Shown: positions 29,781 to 30,043 of the stretch, piece by piece
How positions within the stretch are numbered: the stretch's first letter is position 1
Layout: every line of letters begins with the position of its first letter
Assembly: GCA_004151065.3 (NCBI GenBank)
Contig: NWUY0300006774.1
Location: forward strand, 54,064-84,106
Length of the DNA stretch: 30,043 nt
Source of the DNA: Larix sibirica
Lineage: Eukaryota > Streptophyta > Pinopsida > Pinales > Pinaceae
Direction: 5' to 3'
Made by a program: the position numbers and the translations under genes
Notes under the pieces: model-generated
Told to the model about the DNA's origin: nothing
The model's database searches: none
Seen by the model: only the letters and a program-made list of their open reading frames with translations

Positions 29781-30043
29781 AAAATATAAGCAACTATCAG
29801 TGTAAACATAGAGAGATCAAACAAATTTATTGTGTTTTTTTAATTTAGACCTTAAAAAAATTGATCATTGTTTGTTCTTGGATCCAAGTTTAAGATGGGT
29901 CTATGTTGGTTTTATTTTTTAACATAAAATTTAAAATTAAGTTGACATTTTTTATGTCACTTACTGTATGAACATTATGTGACAACATCTTCCCCATATT
30001 GACTTGTAAAGCACCTCACTACTCTCGGTGCAATGAAATGTTT
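29781..30043. other. AT-rich end of window, no gene seen
   Basis: No open frame or recognisable signal. Confidence 0.6.

Noticed and set aside
1-30043. tRNA, rRNA or other structured RNA genes
   Set aside because: No cloverleaf with A and B boxes and no rRNA-like segment was seen by eye. A covariance-model scan would be needed to exclude short or diverged ones.

Overview
The window looks like plant nuclear DNA from a large, repeat-rich genome, possibly a gymnosperm. The reasons are AT-rich sequence with almost no intact open reading frames, plant L1-clade LINEs carrying a DUF4283 ORF1 and a C-terminal RNase H, a Copia-type LTR element primed by initiator tRNA-Met, a CACTA (En/Spm) TNP2-type transposase, and a leucine-rich-repeat receptor kinase fragment. 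The species assignment is inference only. I see no intact protein-coding host gene, tRNA, rRNA or CRISPR array.

Layout. 1-2.45 kb: AT-rich, no gene seen. 2.45-5.6 kb: an old, heavily mutated LINE on the minus strand (reverse transcriptase, zf-RVT, RNase H). 5.6-8.7 kb: AT-rich DNA with a TA/TG microsatellite and a few unrecognised short ORFs. 8.7-18.8 kb: a nested stack. A decayed CACTA TNP2 transposase gene on the plus strand is split twice, first by a short minus-strand Copia element (9.0-11.27 kb; LTRs, primer-binding site, gag and polypurine tract kept, pol missing) and again by a near full-length plus-strand LINE (11,648-18,253) bounded by a perfect 14-bp target-site duplication. Removing the LINE and one duplication copy restores the transposase reading frame across the junction. 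18.8-22.7 kb: no recognisable gene; it holds a perfect 21-bp-stem hairpin, a 70-bp tandem duplication and an inverted pair of related coding-like segments. 22.7-25.3 kb: short repeated modules and one small ORF with a signal-peptide-like start. 25.3-26.3 kb: a broken LRR receptor-kinase fragment (minus strand). 26.5-27.2 kb: tandem duplications, one centred on an assembly N. 28.6-29.1 kb: a second copy of a block that flanks the LRR fragment, next to a signal-peptide-like ORF. 29.37-29.78 kb: a diverged direct repeat around a nested hairpin.

The best-supported story is the insertion history at 8.7-18.8 kb. The most open question is an extra open-frame segment (about 17,235-18,075) downstream of the RNase H domain of the large LINE, which I cannot assign to a known LINE domain. 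The rest is degenerate repeats, and I found no convincing new functional system.
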